DNA from: Candidatus Colimorpha enterica
GTDB taxonomy: Bacteria; Bacillota; Clostridia; Oscillospirales; CAG-272
Length of the DNA: 6,707 nt
Direction of reading: 5' to 3'
NCBI GenBank assembly: GCA_000433515.1
Contig: FR891164.1
Span: forward strand, 25,481-32,187
The notes beneath the pieces are model-generated. The model was not told the DNA's origin, did no database searches, and worked only from the letters and a program-made list of their open reading frames with translations. The translations under genes and the position numbers were made by a program. This document shows, piece by piece, positions 1 through 6,707 of this stretch (position 1 is its first letter; every line of letters starts with the position of its first letter).

Positions 1-622
1 CCGCGTCTGCCCGGTCGCTCTGATAGAAATAAAGAGCCTCCGGACACGGCGACATACCCAGCTTTGCGTCCCTCACCGCAGAAAAAGCATCGTCAGACGG
101 CTCTGCCGAAAAATCGTGAAGATATACGTCGGAAAACTGCCGACAGCCGAATATAACCCCAGCCGCGTTGTCCGGAAATCCCGGAGACGCGGCTCTTTTC
201 AGTATCACCCCGGCAAGCGCGATCTTTACAAGATACCCGGCATCGCCGCATACCGCGTCAACAGCCGAGGCAATAAGCCTGTCGCTCTCATACTCCGATA
301 CCTCGTCCTCAGAAACCGTGATTCCGAGCATAAAGAGCATTTCCGGCGACATTCTCTCCGACGGCGAAAGCCCGTTTTCCTCCCGGAACCGGCTGACCGA
401 CGCAAAAAACTCCTCATCCGGCACCCCGTCTGCATCTCCGTCGTAAAAACCGGCGCATATCAGTTCTCTCTGAATCGCGGATATCCTGTCTGCGCCGTCA
501 TAAGCCGGTGCCGAAACGGTTATCCCGGTATCAGCCGCACGGTAAAAGAAAAGCCGGTATCCGCCTACCGCGATAATGACCGCGGCGACGGATACGGCAA
601 GCATTTTAAGATACAGTTTCAT
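1..622 (-). CDS. SleB-like cell-wall hydrolase domain protein with N-terminal anchor and peptidoglycan-binding-type domain; catalytic Glu apparently replaced; 3' end cut by window
   Basis: 207 residues are visible and the frame is still open at position 1, so the C-terminus is missing. Residues about 7-27 form a hydrophobic signal or membrane anchor with no obvious signal-peptidase site. Residues about 45-100 resemble a PG_binding_1 domain: an ISAIQRELICAGFYDGDADG stretch, then VSRFREENGL. Residues about 113-207 match the SleB/CwlJ hydrolase domain (Hydrolase_2) almost without gaps: LAGVILKRAASPGFP, AGVIF, RQF and EALYFYQ correspond to the family's VAAVILNRVKSPxFP, GVIxxPxAF and GALYFYNP. Family members act on spore cortex or vegetative peptidoglycan as lytic enzymes. 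Here the GEARGEPY active-site stretch reads AVCGDAGY (residues 123-130), so the catalytic Glu aligns with Val124 and the Asn of ILNR is Lys142. Start chosen at ATG 622-620: GGAGGA (636-631) lies 8 nt upstream. The gene follows the M48-like gene by 52 bp on the same strand with no terminator between, so co-transcription is likely. The fold assignment is fairly sure; loss of activity is inferred. Confidence 0.8.
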   Translation of the reverse strand, partial: MKLYLKMLAVSVAAVIIAVGGYRLFFYRAADTGITVSAPAYDGADRISAIQRELICAGFYDGDADGVPDEEFFASVSRFREENGLSPSERMSPEMLFMLGITVSEDEVSEYESDRLIASAVDAVCGDAGYLVKIALAGVILKRAASPGFPDNAAGVIFGCRQFSDVYLHDFSAEPSDDAFSAVRDAKLGMSPCPEALYFYQSDRADA

Positions 623-674
623 TTCCCGAATCCTCCGTTCCCTCAGTATTATCTGCGGATAGCGGAAGAATTAA

Positions 675-2618
675 TCACCGGAAGGTAATTATCACTGATT
701 TTTCTGATTTCTCGGCTGAACCGAAAAGCTCCGGTACCGAAGCAGAGTCGATCAGATAGAAATTTTCGTCGCGGGAATCGAGAAACAGGAAAAGCCCGTG
801 CATGAATTCCCGCTTCGTGTCATCGGTGACCGATTGCTGCGGCTTTACAAAGACTATGTTGTAGACCTCGCCGCCGTATTCTCTTGCGGCAATGACGATC
901 TTCTCGGCATATCCGTCTGACAGCTCCTTCAGCTTTTCGCATATTTCCGAAAGCGCTTCCCGTTCGGGCGACGGCGGAAGAAAAGAGCCGTCACCTCCCG
1001 CGGCGAATATTATGTCGTTCCGCGTCGATTCGCTGTTCTCGTATTCGGCTGCTTTTTCGGAGCAGAACTCTGAGTTTTTTACATCCCCTATGATCCCGTA
1101 ATACTCCGAAAGCGCCGTGAATGCCCGTCCGGCGCAGAAGCAGTTGTCTTTCACGGCAAGATCGATATACCGGACTCCTTCGCTGTCGTATCGCTGAAGA
1201 AGGAGCTTCCCCTTTTCAAGGCAGGCGCAGGATTCATTCGGATTTTCGGAAAGTATAAGATCGTAAAGCCTTTCCGCATCATCGGTTTCGCCGGTCTCGG
1301 CATATGCCTCGGCAGCGCGGAGCATTTCGAAAAGCTCCGGTTTCCGGCCTTCCGATATCTTGGCTTCGTAGTCGTCGGTTATCCTTTTTGCGGGGAGATA
1401 CTGTGTTTCACGCGCCTCATCGTAGCCGGCCGACAGAGCCTCTGACACAAGATCATTTCCGATCTTAAGCAGATTTTCAGCCTCAGCGGCATATGAACGG
1501 CTGATCGGCTCGGTAAAAAGATCATAGCTTCCGTTCTCGGACAGCAGAGAAATCTTTTCGGAGAGCGGGGTGTCAAAGCCCGCATCAGATGTACTGCGTA
1601 TCACACTGTCAAGGCGGTTTGCGTATCTGTCACGGAAGGCTATATATCCCGCAAACAGGCGCTCGTCCATGTCGTGCGGAGGCTTTGTGTCGTCAAAGTA
1701 ACCTTTTTTCGGCGGATACTTTATGTACAGCCCGAACAGTGTCAGCTTGGCAAGCGCATTGAGATAGTCAGACGGAATTCCGAAGCAGACTGCCGCCTGC
1801 ACCCGCGCTGCGTTGTCCGTGACCGATGCCGCGTCAAGCTCCGATATAAGCCGCGACTCGATAAGCCTGTACTGAAGTGCCAGCAGAAAATTCGGCAGTT
1901 TTGTCTGTCCGTCCGAGACTGCGAGCTGCCAGTGAGTGAATTTCTTTTTGATACCGGCATCGACCGAGACCGAGCCTGCGCGGATAAGGCCGATCTCTGC
2001 CGTCATCAGGGCTTCAAGCTCGAATTCGTTGACGATCGATGCCATCTGCGAGCCGATAAGCAGCCGCAGACTGCCGTCAATCACGATTGCCGAGACAGCA
2101 ACTCCTCCGGTCACGCTGATCTGTATATCATCGCCGTCATATCCGACCGCTTTTGCGGCTTTTTTTGCAGCCGAATAAAGCTCCGGGTATAAGTCCGGGT
2201 CAAGTCCGGTCGTGTCCGACGATGCTTCCAGTCTGATGGTAGCCGTGTATGTCATACGGCAGAGGGAGTAGACGCACAGGACAAGGAACAGCAGCTGCAC
2301 CGTCTCCGCTTTTCTGTATGCCGTGCCGATAAAAAACACCGAGGCTGCAAGGTAAATGTATATGAATACTGCAGAAGAAAGGCAGAGCCTGAACAGCTTT
2401 TTTACCGGCATCCCCGGAGTCTTAAGCGGTTTTTTACGTAGCAGAACGCAGACGGAAAGCGAGTAGTACACGCAGAATACCACAAGCAGGACATCAGCGG
2501 TTATCCCGGTCGAAAAACCGGCATTTCCGAGATATGCGCCTCCGGTGTATATCCCGCAGCAGATTATTACGGTCAGAACCGATACTATGATTTTTTGCAG
2601 TGAGTTTGATCTGTTCAT
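675..2618 (-). CDS. Membrane-embedded M48-like (HtpX/Ste24-type) protein with TPR-like repeats, predicted pseudoprotease
   Basis: 647 residues. Four hydrophobic helices lie near residues 9-31, 40-60, 75-99 and 105-122. An M48 peptidase-like region follows at about 135-350: VIDGSLRLLIGSQMASIVNE, then FELEALMTAEIGLIRAG, aligns with the family's strand plus (D)ELEAVLAHELGHIKNRD. The HExxH zinc site therefore reads A207-E208-I209-G210-L211: both His are gone and only Glu remains. The downstream third-ligand helix (family ExEAD) is recognisable as SELDA, with E260 and D262 kept. Residues about 428-462 (AEAYAETGETDDAERLYDLI followed by LSENP) form a good TPR unit, with two weaker ones to about 528. 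The last 100 residues (about 548-647) are an alpha/beta domain I cannot name. Active M48 enzymes degrade membrane or misfolded proteins; this one probably cannot bind zinc normally. ATG 2618 is the first start after an in-frame stop at 2651-2649, yet no Shine-Dalgarno precedes it. It is first in a likely operon with the SleB-like gene. Confidence 0.75.
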   Translation of the reverse strand: MNRSNSLQKIIVSVLTVIICCGIYTGGAYLGNAGFSTGITADVLLVVFCVYYSLSVCVLLRKKPLKTPGMPVKKLFRLCLSSAVFIYIYLAASVFFIGTAYRKAETVQLLFLVLCVYSLCRMTYTATIRLEASSDTTGLDPDLYPELYSAAKKAAKAVGYDGDDIQISVTGGVAVSAIVIDGSLRLLIGSQMASIVNEFELEALMTAEIGLIRAGSVSVDAGIKKKFTHWQLAVSDGQTKLPNFLLALQYRLIESRLISELDAASVTDNAARVQAAVCFGIPSDYLNALAKLTLFGLYIKYPPKKGYFDDTKPPHDMDERLFAGYIAFRDRYANRLDSVIRSTSDAGFDTPLSEKISLLSENGSYDLFTEPISRSYAAEAENLLKIGNDLVSEALSAGYDEARETQYLPAKRITDDYEAKISEGRKPELFEMLRAAEAYAETGETDDAERLYDLILSENPNESCACLEKGKLLLQRYDSEGVRYIDLAVKDNCFCAGRAFTALSEYYGIIGDVKNSEFCSEKAAEYENSESTRNDIIFAAGGDGSFLPPSPEREALSEICEKLKELSDGYAEKIVIAAREYGGEVYNIVFVKPQQSVTDDTKREFMHGLFLFLDSRDENFYLIDSASVPELFGSAEKSEKSVIITFR

Positions 2619-2661
2619 ATGATTTGAAATTGTGATGTCAGTCGGGTTTTACGGGTATAAC

Positions 2662-2709
2662 CGGCGGAGGCGGACGGTTTTCCGTCCGGCATTCCCGCCG
2701 CGGTTTTTT
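2662..2709 (+). terminator. Strong hairpin followed by T-run (terminator-like on the plus strand)
   Basis: The inner stem CGGACGG (2671-2677) pairs perfectly with CCGTCCG (2682-2688) around a TTTT loop. The outer arms CGGCGG (2662-2667) and CCGCCG (2695-2700) can extend it. On the plus strand a run of six T follows at 2704-2709, the layout of a rho-independent terminator. No plus-strand gene lies upstream in this window, so it could only stop antisense transcription coming through the M48-like gene. Read on the minus strand it would instead be a leader structure 44-82 nt ahead of the M48-like start codon, without a T-run. The structure is seen in the sequence; its role is uncertain. Confidence 0.35.
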
Positions 2710-2762
2710 CTGAAAAACGGTTTTTCGGTTTAATCATGTCAGTCACTTTCTTTGCACTTGCG

Positions 2763-2792
2763 TTCATAAATTATCAGCCGGCAAAATATACT
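2763..2792 (+). promoter_or_regulatory. Putative sigma-A-type promoter for the DUF4830-like gene
   Basis: TATACT (2787-2792) matches the -10 consensus at five of six positions. TTCATA (2763-2768) matches the -35 consensus at four of six, with an 18-bp spacer. Transcription would begin near 2799 and leave a leader of about 55 nt before the start codon at 2855. The spacer is one longer than ideal and the -35 box is weak, so this is a candidate only. Confidence 0.35.
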
Positions 2793-2800
2793 GTATCAGA

Positions 2801-2815
2801 GCGGCAGAAAGCCGC
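2801..2815 (+). repeat. Small perfect hairpin at the predicted 5' end of the DUF4830-like transcript
   Basis: GCGGC (2801-2805) and GCCGC (2811-2815) are perfect inverted repeats around an AGAAA loop. They would lie within the first bases of the transcript if the promoter call is right. A 5'-end stem of this kind can stabilise mRNA or be part of an operator; the sequence alone does not decide. Confidence 0.35.
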
Positions 2816-2840
2816 AGAGTCAATGTCAATTCTGGACTCC

Positions 2841-2846
2841 GGGAGG
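2841..2846 (+). promoter_or_regulatory. Ribosome binding site deciding the start of the DUF4830-like gene
   Basis: GGGAGG ends 8 nt before the ATG at 2855. A second in-frame ATG (codon 6, at 2870) would be 23 nt away, too far for this site, so 2855 is the preferred start. Confidence 0.75.
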
Positions 2847-2854
2847 AAAACAAA

Positions 2855-3349
2855 ATGTTCGTATACTCAATGAAGGCTTCCACCCTGAAGCTGGTGGCGG
2901 TTATCGCCGTTTCGATAGCGGCGCTTGCGGTGCTTCTCAATATGATTCCGACATATCAGCCGACCTCGGCATCGCTGATGTACACCGATACGGTGAAATA
3001 CACCTATTCCGGCGTAAAGACAAACGACGACCGGCTCGCCTTCTTAAGCCAGTTCGGCTGGGAGGTCGAGCCGACACCTGAAGAGCAGAACGTAACGATC
3101 CCCGGCGAGTTCGATCGGGTCTTCGTCAGCTACAATGAGCTTCAGAAACAGCAGGGACTTGATCTGTCGAAATACAAGCGGAAGGATGTCACGCGCTATA
3201 CCTACAGGGTGACGAATTTTCCGGATTACGACGGCGCTGTTCTTGCAAACGTCCTCGTCTACCGCGGCAGAGTGATCGGCGGCGATATCTGCACGGCGGA
3301 CGTTTCGGGCTTTGTCCGGGGCTTCGACGGCAAGGTCAGGCTTCCGTAA
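2855..3349 (+). CDS. Small membrane-anchored DUF4830-like protein
   Basis: 164 residues. A short N-terminal segment is followed by one hydrophobic helix at about residues 11-31, with no lipobox, suggesting a single-pass anchor with the rest outside the membrane. Residues about 53-164 form a soluble domain: NDDRLAFLSQFGWEVEP, then IPGEFDRVFVSYNELQKQQG, LDLSKYKRKDV and a TYRVTNFPDY strand. From memory this pattern resembles DUF4830, an uncharacterised domain of Firmicutes, chiefly Clostridia. No catalytic motif is visible and no function can be assigned. The gene has its own strong ribosome binding site and a candidate promoter. It diverges from the M48-like operon and converges on addA, so it is probably monocistronic. 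Its last 14 bp, including TAA, overlap the end of addA. The gene is sure; the domain name is moderately sure. Confidence 0.85.
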   Translation: MFVYSMKASTLKLVAVIAVSIAALAVLLNMIPTYQPTSASLMYTDTVKYTYSGVKTNDDRLAFLSQFGWEVEPTPEEQNVTIPGEFDRVFVSYNELQKQQGLDLSKYKRKDVTRYTYRVTNFPDYDGAVLANVLVYRGRVIGGDICTADVSGFVRGFDGKVRLP

Positions 3350-6300
3350 ACCGCTCTTTCGGTATTTCGATTGCCTCGGAAAGGGAAAATGAATAGATAA
3401 GCACTCTGTCAACATCCCTTTGCATCATCTCCCTGCAGGCAAGCCGGTAATACGAAAGCTGACCTATATGACGGTTAATGATATATTCCCGCGCCGCACA
3501 GCGGTCATGACGGAGTTCATATGGGATCCTGTCGGTCTTGTAGTCAAGAACCGTCAGCCTCCCGTTCCCGTCGGTAAAGACGCAGTCCATGATCCCCTGA
3601 ACAAGGACGGTCTCATCCGAGAGTGCCGCGCGCATAAGCGGATCTGCGGTGAACATCCCGGCAGGAAGCCTTATGTTGAATCGAAGCTCACGCCGTATGA
3701 ATTCCGCGTCGCGAAGGGCGGGGAACAGAGGCGTTTCGGTAAACCGCGTTATCGCTGCCCTGTCGGCAAGAGATGCGGTATGCGCATCGATGAACCCGCG
3801 GGAGGTCAGCCGGACGATCTCGGAATCGACACCTTTCCCGCCGAGAAGTCCGAAATCGCAGAACTGCATGAACTGATGAGTTGCCGTTCCGATATCTGCT
3901 GCAGTCGCGGAGGCTTCGCTGACGAACGCGGGCATTTTCATCCTGTCGGCACCGTCGGGCGAATATTTTGCCGCATCGGCATAATCGTCAAGCACCTCGG
4001 GATAAAGCTCCGAAACCGACAGCTTTGCCGGAATATTCTGTCCGGCTCCCGGATAGACAAACGAAAACCTTTCCCGGAACCTTTCGGCAAGCGCGCTTAC
4101 CTCGTCCGGTGAAAATGCGGGCACTATATCCGCGGTTTCGGATAATTCCTGTGCTTCGCCGTTATCCTCCGGATGAATAACATTTACGGAATATCCGTGA
4201 GCCGCCATGAGTATCCACGAAATATAGCTGTCTGCCGTCCGGTATGCATATCCGTTTCCGGACCTGCCGAACCGCGCTTTCATCTTCGAAGACGATATAA
4301 GCGTATCAGGGTCGGTATCGGCGGCGGTGACGATGAGCTTTTTTATCGCTCTTGTCAGCGCGACATAAAGCACCCGCATTTCCTCGTCACAGCTTATTTG
4401 CTTTATGCCGACAGCCTCCGCACGCCGCATGACGGTGTCATAGGATGCAAGCCCGGTTTCGTCGGACAGCTTCATAGTCGTGCCGAAATCACGGTTGATA
4501 AGCACCCTGTCCTTTATGTCGGCATCCGAAAAAGCGGAACCGCAGTCGGAAAGGAACACGACAGGGAATTCCAGCCCCTTCGACTGGTGTATCGTCATGA
4601 TCCTGACTGCGTTGTCTGATTCCGATGCCGCCGCCTCAAACCCCGCACCGGACTCAAGCACGTCGTTTATGTAGCGGATGAAATTATACAGCCCCCTGTA
4701 ACTGCCGGATTCGAATTTTCTTGCGTAATCGTAGAGCATGAGCAGGTTGGCTTTTTTGTCCTGTTCACCGTCGGAACCCGTGGCAAGCGCAAAAATGTGC
4801 GTGTCGCAGTATATCGCCCAGATAAGGCGGTCTACCGGCTCCGCGGCAAGCTTCCGGTAAGCTTCAAGCCTGTCAAGAAAATTCCTGCATTTCGCCGCAC
4901 CGGCTTCGTTCGTACCCGCATATTTTTTCAGCGCCGAGTAAAGCGACCCGTCCGCCGAGCATTTTCTGATCCGTACAAGCTCTGACAGCGAAAAATCAAA
5001 CACCGGGCTTTTCAGCGCCCCGGCAAGATAAATATCGCGCGAAGGATTGTCTATGACGTTGAGGATGTCCATCACAAGAAGCACCTCGGGATTGACAAAC
5101 AGGTCGCGCTTCAGCTGATTGCGGCAGATTATCCCGCGCGCCGAAAGCGCATCTTCATACATTGCCGCCGCACGTGATGCCGAACGGAGAAGAATGCATA
5201 TGTCGCCGGGACGGTATCCCTCTGCGATAAGGCGTCCGATTCTGTCCGCGACAAAGTCCGCCTCCGTCGCGCGTCTGCCCTGAGCCCTGAAATCGCCCGT
5301 ATCGATAACTGCGATCTCAACGGGGGCATCCCCGCTCTCCGCTTTTCCGCATACGAGCGCGTCGGTTTCATCATACGGAACGGTTTTTCCTGCCGACGTG
5401 AAGAGCGTTCCGCAGACAAGATTGACAAAATCGATTATCGGCGCATCGCACCTGAAATTGTGCCGAAGATATATCTTGTCGATCTCACCGTTCAGGCGGT
5501 ATCCGGCAAAGATGGAAGGCTCGGCTCCCCGGAAGCCGTAGATACTCTGTTTTATGTCACCCACCATGAACCGCGACGATTCCGATGAGATCGCGGCAAA
5601 GATCGCATCCTGTACACGGTTGACGTCCTGATATTCATCGATGTAAATATCGTCGTACCCGCGCGATATCTCCTTCGCCGTTTCCGTCGGCATTCCGTCT
5701 GCACCGACAAGCAGATCATAGGCAAACCGCTCAAGGTCGTTGTAGTCGAGCAGATCGCGTTTTCTCTTCTCAGCTGAAAACAGACGGTCAAAAGCCGAGA
5801 GAAACAGATAGAGCTTATAAACGAAATCGTGTGTTTTCCGCGCCGTCTTTCTGACCGTTTCATCGTTCTGCGAAAGAAACTGTTCTGTCAGCCTGTTCAG
5901 CGCGTTTTTTGTAAATGACTCCCTTACCTCACGGTAGAACGAGCTTTCCTCTGTCTGAAGCTCCTTTTTCACCGCACCGAGCTTTACCGGGGAACGGTAA
6001 GCGATTATGTCCCCGACCTTTTCGGTGTCTCCCGCCTCCGCCGCTGCAAGAAGAGATGAAACAAAGCCGTATTCATATTCAAATGCAGGCAGATACTTGT
6101 TCTCGAATACGTCCCCGTCGCGGAAATATTCGCAGGCATCTGAAAATACGTCGCGGTAGTAGGAAAACAGCCCCGTCATGTGTTCTTTTATTAGCCTGCC
6201 GAAAACCGTGCCGTTTATTCCCTCGTCAGCGACCTTTTCAAGCTCCTTTGCCGAGTCGGAGAGGAACCCTATCCCCTGCGGGAACGAGCTTACACGGTCA

Positions 6301-6707
6301 TATACCGAAATGAGTATCGACGAAAGCCTGTCGTCCTTCAGAGATATGAAATTGTCGGCAAAATCCGCGAAATTTTCGATATCGTCATATCCCGGAAGCC
6401 CGGAATAGTAATTGTCGATGACATTGTCTGCTGTCTGCTGCTTCATGAGAGACGTCTGCGCCTCGTCGGAAACCTTTGACGACGGACTTATCCCGAGACG
6501 GTCGAAATTCTTTTTTATCAGGTCGAGACAGAACCCGTGTATCGTCGAAATCTGAGCCTTCTGAAGCAGAACGAACTGCCTCTGAAGTCTTCTGTCACCG
6601 GGATTGTCGGCAATGGCATCTGACAGCGCCGACGATATTCTTTCCTTCAGCTCGCTTGCCGCAGCCTTTGTGAAGGTGACAACAAGCATTTTTGAAATAT
6701 CGGCAGG
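3336..6707 (-). CDS. addA: ATP-dependent helicase/nuclease subunit A (AddA), 5' end cut by window
   Basis: 1123 residues are visible and the frame is open at the right edge. About 50-100 N-terminal residues, with the Q-motif and Walker A, lie outside; the Met at 6689 is internal. AddA with AddB processes double-strand DNA ends for RecA-dependent repair. Counting from that Met, the UvrD-like helicase motifs run in order: Ia VVTFTKAAASELKERI (3-18), Ic STIHGFC (48-54), II DEYQD (351-355), III VGDIKQSIYGFRG (376-388), IV LRHNFR (408-413), V IMTIHQSKGLEFP (697-709) and VI VLYVALTRA (773-781). The C-terminal RecB-type nuclease domain has GTATHQFMQ (934-942), VQGIMD (1030-1035), LDYKTD (1048-1053) and QLSYY (1077-1081), so Asp1035, Asp1049 and Lys1051 are all present. 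Length fits the family's roughly 1200 residues. addB usually lies just upstream, which here would be beyond the right edge. The gene ends with TGA inside the converging DUF4830-like gene. There is no sign of damage. Confidence 0.96.
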   Translation of the reverse strand, partial: PADISKMLVVTFTKAAASELKERISSALSDAIADNPGDRRLQRQFVLLQKAQISTIHGFCLDLIKKNFDRLGISPSSKVSDEAQTSLMKQQTADNVIDNYYSGLPGYDDIENFADFADNFISLKDDRLSSILISVYDRVSSFPQGIGFLSDSAKELEKVADEGINGTVFGRLIKEHMTGLFSYYRDVFSDACEYFRDGDVFENKYLPAFEYEYGFVSSLLAAAEAGDTEKVGDIIAYRSPVKLGAVKKELQTEESSFYREVRESFTKNALNRLTEQFLSQNDETVRKTARKTHDFVYKLYLFLSAFDRLFSAEKRKRDLLDYNDLERFAYDLLVGADGMPTETAKEISRGYDDIYIDEYQDVNRVQDAIFAAISSESSRFMVGDIKQSIYGFRGAEPSIFAGYRLNGEIDKIYLRHNFRCDAPIIDFVNLVCGTLFTSAGKTVPYDETDALVCGKAESGDAPVEIAVIDTGDFRAQGRRATEADFVADRIGRLIAEGYRPGDICILLRSASRAAAMYEDALSARGIICRNQLKRDLFVNPEVLLVMDILNVIDNPSRDIYLAGALKSPVFDFSLSELVRIRKCSADGSLYSALKKYAGTNEAGAAKCRNFLDRLEAYRKLAAEPVDRLIWAIYCDTHIFALATGSDGEQDKKANLLMLYDYARKFESGSYRGLYNFIRYINDVLESGAGFEAAASESDNAVRIMTIHQSKGLEFPVVFLSDCGSAFSDADIKDRVLINRDFGTTMKLSDETGLASYDTVMRRAEAVGIKQISCDEEMRVLYVALTRAIKKLIVTAADTDPDTLISSSKMKARFGRSGNGYAYRTADSYISWILMAAHGYSVNVIHPEDNGEAQELSETADIVPAFSPDEVSALAERFRERFSFVYPGAGQNIPAKLSVSELYPEVLDDYADAAKYSPDGADRMKMPAFVSEASATAADIGTATHQFMQFCDFGLLGGKGVDSEIVRLTSRGFIDAHTASLADRAAITRFTETPLFPALRDAEFIRRELRFNIRLPAGMFTADPLMRAALSDETVLVQGIMDCVFTDGNGRLTVLDYKTDRIPYELRHDRCAAREYIINRHIGQLSYYRLACREMMQRDVDRVLIYSFSLSEAIEIPKERFTEA

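Larger units (their letters stand above)
2619..2854. other. Divergent intergenic region with hairpins and short direct repeats
   Basis: This 236-bp gap separates two divergently transcribed genes and should hold both promoters. I see no convincing small ORF or tRNA. It contains a GC-rich hairpin (2662-2700), an AT-rich set of alternative helices (2703-2726), a plausible rightward promoter (2763-2792) and a small hairpin (2801-2815). ATGTCAGTC occurs twice in the same orientation, at 2635-2643 and 2736-2744, 101 bp apart. TATCAG occurs at 2772-2777 and 2794-2799, 22 bp apart, on either side of the predicted -10 box. I could not find a convincing leftward promoter for the M48-like gene. Its leader also lacks a Shine-Dalgarno sequence. 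Confidence 0.6.

Noticed and set aside
623..674. Possible terminator between the M48-like and SleB-like genes
   Set aside because: No stem with a following T-run was found in the 52 bp; only the ribosome binding site of the downstream gene is evident.
116..688. 190-codon plus-strand open frame
   Set aside because: It is antisense to the SleB-like gene, whose frame has recognisable domains; the translation is very basic and matches nothing known to me.
1674..2192. 172-codon plus-strand open frame
   Set aside because: It is antisense to the M48-like domain; the translation is Arg/Cys-rich, a typical shadow of a moderately GC-rich gene.
2635..2744. ATGTCAGTC direct repeats as an attachment site or mobile-element footprint
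   Set aside because: They are only 9 bp, 101 bp apart, with no integrase, transposase or tRNA nearby; chance or a regulator site is as likely.
3420..4112. 230-codon plus-strand open frame
   Set aside because: It lies wholly antisense to the conserved AddA nuclease region, gives an Arg/Pro/Cys-rich low-plausibility protein and has no convincing ribosome binding site.
6687..6689. ATG at 6689 as the start of addA
   Set aside because: The open frame continues to the window edge and this Met falls inside helicase motif Ia, with Walker A necessarily upstream, so it is internal.

Overview
The window (roughly half G+C) looks like chromosomal DNA from a spore-forming Firmicute of the class Clostridia, probably an uncultured gut-type Oscillospiraceae/Christensenellales relative. 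The evidence is an AddA-type (not RecB-type) helicase-nuclease, a SleB-family cell-wall hydrolase fold, a DUF4830-like membrane protein and strong GGAGG ribosome binding sites. The taxonomic call is inference from gene content. No RNA gene, CRISPR array, insertion sequence or prophage gene is visible.

Layout. (1) Positions 1-2618, minus strand: a two-gene unit read right to left. The first gene (675-2618) encodes a four-helix membrane protein with an M48-like peptidase domain, TPR-like repeats and an unassigned C-terminal domain. The second (622 down to the left edge, 3' end cut) encodes a membrane-anchored protein with a peptidoglycan-binding-type domain and a SleB-type hydrolase domain. (2) Positions 2619-2854: a 236-bp divergent intergenic region with strong hairpins, short direct repeats and a plausible promoter for the rightward gene. 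(3) Positions 2855-3349, plus strand: a small membrane-anchored DUF4830-like protein. (4) Positions 3336-6707, minus strand: addA, 5' end cut by the right edge. It converges on and overlaps the DUF4830-like gene by 14 bp.

The most unusual point is the left-hand operon. The M48-like protein keeps the family fold signature but has lost both histidines of HExxH, and the SleB-like protein has valine where the family has its catalytic glutamate. Two adjacent envelope proteins that both look like inactive enzymes suggest a regulatory or scaffolding pair rather than a protease and a lytic enzyme. This is a hypothesis from motif reading by eye, without alignment software. The addA gene is ordinary: all visible helicase and nuclease motifs are intact.
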